Made by a program: the position numbers and the translations under genes. Shown piece after piece: positions 5,837-7,451 of a stretch of 7,451 bases of DNA (the first letter of the stretch is position 1; each line of letters starts with the position of its first letter). Below the pieces are notes generated by a model. That model saw only the letters and a program-made list of their open reading frames with translations. It was not told the origin of the DNA and did not search any database. Source of the stretch: Halobacteriales archaeon SW_9_67_25 (GTDB lineage Archaea; Halobacteriota; Halobacteria; Halobacteriales; Haloarculaceae); contig PXSU01000034.1 of assembly GCA_003022745.1 (NCBI GenBank), positions 1-7,451 on the forward strand. Direction: 5' to 3'.

Positions 5837-5884
5837 ATGTCTCCCACAGAAAACAACGCGGAGACAGTGAACGCCGATGACTGA
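5837..5884 (+). CDS. Possible 15-codon leaderless upstream ORF of rpa3
   Basis: An ATG at 5837 sits where the transcript should begin, 24-25 bases after the TATA centre. It opens a 15-codon frame, MSPTENNAETVNADD, that stops at TGA 5882-5884. This frame overlaps the first bases of rpa3, which starts at 5877 in another frame. The arrangement would let ribosomes that load leaderlessly reach the rpa3 start and re-initiate, with GTGA at 5867-5870 as a weak ribosome-binding site. Alternatively the 5' end lies a few bases downstream and this is simply a 40-base leader. The acidic, small-residue composition is haloarchaeal-like, but the peptide is too short to judge. Confidence 0.35.
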   Translation: MSPTENNAETVNADD

Positions 5885-6812
5885 GACAGATTTGCGTACC
5901 CACGCGACAGAGATACACGAACAGTTTTCGGACCGGCTCGACATTTCCGTCGACGAGGTCCACGAACGCCTGGAGACGCTCGTCGAGGACTACAAGGTGC
6001 CCGTCGACGAGGCACGCCGGAGCGTCACCAACACCTACCTCGACGAGGCCGGGATGGACCGCGATGACCTGGTCGGGGGCGGCAACGAGGTCAAGCAGAT
6101 CCGCGACATCGACACCGCCGAGGAGTGGATCGACATCACCGCGAAGGTCGTCGACCTCTGGGACGCCCGGAGCGACGCCGTCGCGCAGGTCGGACTGCTC
6201 GGCGACGAGACCGGCACCGTCAAGTTCACCAAGTGGTCGAAGTCGGACCTCTCGGAACTCGAGGAGGGACAGGTCTACCAGTTGCGCAACGTCGTCACCG
6301 ACGAGTACGAGGGGCGGTACTCGGTGAAGCTCAACCGGACGACCGTCATCGAGGCCATCGACGAGGACATCGAGGTCGGCGACGACGACGTCGAGGTGAC
6401 AGGCGCGCTGGTGGACATCCAGTCGGGCTCGGGACTCATCAAGCGCTGTCCCGAGGAGGACTGCACGCGCGTCCTCCAGAACGGGCGCTGTAGCGAGCAC
6501 GGCGAGGTGGAGGGCGAGTTCGACCTCCGCATCAAGGGTGTCCTCGACGACGGCACCGACGTCCACGAGGTCATCTTCGACCGGGAGGCAACCGAGGATG
6601 TCGCCGGCATCGGCCTAGAGGGAGCCCAGGAGATGGCCATGGACGCGCTGGACACGAGCGTCGTCGCCGACGAGATCCGCGAGAAGACGCTGGGGTACTA
6701 CTACCGCGTGACCGGCCCGACGCTGGGGCGGTACGTCCTGGCGAACGAGGTCGAACGGCTCACCGAACCGGCCGACCCCGAGGCCGTCCTCATCAAAGCG
6801 AGGTCGATTTAG
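5877..6812 (+). CDS. rpa3: Replication protein A, RPA3 type (single-stranded DNA binding)
   Basis: This 311-residue protein coats single-stranded DNA in replication, repair and recombination. An N-terminal helical region (1-65) precedes an OB fold (about 84-160: WIDITAKVVDLWDARSDAVA, then VGLLGDETGTVKFTKW and VVTDEYEGRYSVKLNR). A second OB-like part (about 172-295) contains a zinc-ribbon insert, LIKRCPEEDCTRVLQNGRC plus SEHG, with ligands C191, C196, C205 and H208. The C-terminus ends VLIKARSI. Length and sequence agree closely with what I remember of Haloferax volcanii Rpa3 (311 residues), and no segment seems missing. The ATG at 5877 gives the family N-terminus; ribosome-binding signals are weak (GGAG at 5860-5863, GTGA at 5867-5870). 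The next gene starts directly after its TAG. It could be labelled RPA1 or RPA41 in some annotations, but the length and the two-gene operon favour RPA3. Confidence 0.9.
   Translation: MTETDLRTHATEIHEQFSDRLDISVDEVHERLETLVEDYKVPVDEARRSVTNTYLDEAGMDRDDLVGGGNEVKQIRDIDTAEEWIDITAKVVDLWDARSDAVAQVGLLGDETGTVKFTKWSKSDLSELEEGQVYQLRNVVTDEYEGRYSVKLNRTTVIEAIDEDIEVGDDDVEVTGALVDIQSGSGLIKRCPEEDCTRVLQNGRCSEHGEVEGEFDLRIKGVLDDGTDVHEVIFDREATEDVAGIGLEGAQEMAMDALDTSVVADEIREKTLGYYYRVTGPTLGRYVLANEVERLTEPADPEAVLIKARSI
6800..6804 (+). promoter_or_regulatory. Ribosome binding site of rpap3
   Basis: GAGGT within the last codons of rpa3 matches the haloarchaeal anti-Shine-Dalgarno target GGAGGTGA and is 8 bases before the ATG at 6813. 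It is the best Shine-Dalgarno match noted in the window and fits an internal operon gene, unlike the first genes of transcripts here, which lack one. Confidence 0.6.
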
Positions 6813-7409
6813 ATGGCGAGTACACCAACCCGCGAGGTCGCACGCCGCGTGTTCGCACGCGAATTCAACGACGCGACCTACACGTTCAAGGAATCGGACG
6901 ACGACCGCGCGCCCGTGTACGCCCTCCTGCCGACGGGCCAGCGGGCCAACCGCGTGTTCATTGTCGGCACCCTCACCGAAACCGAGGATGTCGGGGAGGA
7001 CTCCGAGTACTGGCAGGGGCGGGTCGTCGACCCGAACGGCGACACGTTCTTCACCTACGCCGGCCAGTACCAGCCCGACGCAGCCTCGATGCTGCGGGAA
7101 CTCGAACCGCCCGAATACGTCGCGGTCGTCGGCAAACCCCGAACCTACGAGACCGACGACGGCGAGGTGAACGTCTCGGTCCGACCCGAGTCGATCAACC
7201 GCGTCGACGAGACGACCCGGGACCGCTGGGTCGTCGAGGCCGCAGAGCGGACCGTCGAACGCATCCAGTCGTTCCAGGGCGACGGCGTCGACGAGTACGC
7301 CGAGATGGCCCGCGAACGGTACGACCAGCCGGTCGAAAACTACAGACGCATCGTCGGGGACATCCTCGAGAGCCTCGACCCCCAGCAGGCTGAGGCGGGG
7401 ACGGCCTGA
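6813..7409 (+). CDS. rpap3: RPA-associated protein (RPAP3 type)
   Basis: This 198-residue protein matches the RPA-associated protein family (COG3390-like). Its members are co-transcribed with archaeal RPA genes and, in Haloferax volcanii, act specifically with their cognate RPA. The start MASTPTREVARRVFAREFND is family-typical. An OB-fold-like core lies at about 47-130 (RVFIVGTLTETEDV, WQGRVVDPNGDTFFTYAGQY, EYVAVVGKPR, VSVRPESINRV). A helical C-terminus follows (RWVVEAAERTVERI, ENYRRIVGDILESL). It begins at the base after the rpa3 TAG (zero spacing), so the two are surely translated from one message, probably as partners in a single-stranded-DNA-binding complex. No third operon gene (such as the phosphoesterase of the RPA1 operon) follows inside the window. 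The TGA stop is shared with a palindromic repeat. It looks full length. Confidence 0.9.
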   Translation: MASTPTREVARRVFAREFNDATYTFKESDDDRAPVYALLPTGQRANRVFIVGTLTETEDVGEDSEYWQGRVVDPNGDTFFTYAGQYQPDAASMLRELEPPEYVAVVGKPRTYETDDGEVNVSVRPESINRVDETTRDRWVVEAAERTVERIQSFQGDGVDEYAEMARERYDQPVENYRRIVGDILESLDPQQAEAGTA

Positions 7410-7451
7410 TACGGATCGCTGTCGCTGTTGTCCGGATTGACCGCACGCTGT
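7407..7451. repeat. Palindromic intergenic repeat, copy 2 (cut by window end)
   Basis: TGATACGGATCGCTGTCGCT starts at the rpap3 stop codon and matches copy 1 (2987-3031) at 39 of 45 positions up to the last base, ending GACCGCACGCTGT in both. Only the left half is inside the window. If it is the same element, the following bases should supply TGCGGTCAA or TGCGGTCGA and then a CGACAGCG-TCCGT arm. Confidence 0.75.

Noticed and set aside
4376..5870. Two long plus-strand open frames (4376-5203 and 5040-5870) opposite manC and the small cysteine-rich gene
   Set aside because: They are mirror frames of the guanylyltransferase and the cysteine-rich protein; motifs are only on the minus strand.
5811..6566. 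A 251-codon minus-strand open frame opposite rpa3
   Set aside because: rpa3 is clearly coding on the plus strand; the frame is a Val/Leu/Asp-rich shadow.
1..7451. CRISPR array, tRNA, rRNA, transposase or toxin-antitoxin pair
   Set aside because: Looked for on both strands by eye; no spaced direct repeats, cloverleaf, rRNA-like or transposase-like sequence found.

Overview
The window looks like chromosomal DNA of a haloarchaeon (class Halobacteria). It has high GC, acidic proteins rich in Asp and Glu, an archaeal MutL, a haloarchaeal single-stranded-DNA-binding RPA/RPA-associated-protein pair, and TATA-like boxes about 24-29 bases ahead of start codons, as expected for leaderless transcripts. 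The genus cannot be told from what I can see.

Layout, left to right. The end of an unidentified rightward gene (to 72) is followed by a spacer with a palindromic GC-rich element, then mutL (249-2210, +) and an alpha/beta-hydrolase-fold gene (2288-2989, +). At the hydrolase stop codon begins a 78-bp imperfect palindrome. Next comes a broken rightward gene (3195-4451) for an unknown N-terminal domain joined to a degenerate protein-kinase-like domain. Facing it is a broken leftward mannose-1-phosphate guanylyltransferase gene (5369-4496). Behind that is a small leftward four-cysteine protein (5693-5409). Divergent from this small gene is an intact two-gene operon, rpa3-rpap3 (5877-7409, +), which may be preceded by a 15-codon leaderless upstream ORF. 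A second copy of the palindromic repeat starts at the rpap3 stop codon and runs off the window.

The most striking observation is that all four larger genes of the left two thirds seem to have lost internal, conserved segments. mutL lacks ATP-binding motif II and part of the transducer domain. The hydrolase lacks the nucleophile-elbow region. The kinase-like gene and the guanylyltransferase each have a deletion with a frameshift. The rpa operon at the right end looks full length. Either this is a decaying locus, with deletions possibly made by slippage between short repeats, or the assembly has lost GC-rich segments. The sequence alone cannot separate the two.

I see no CRISPR array, tRNA, rRNA or transposase. 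The intact part works in DNA replication and repair (RPA3 and its partner). MutL would be mismatch repair if functional, and the guanylyltransferase would supply GDP-mannose for surface glycans.
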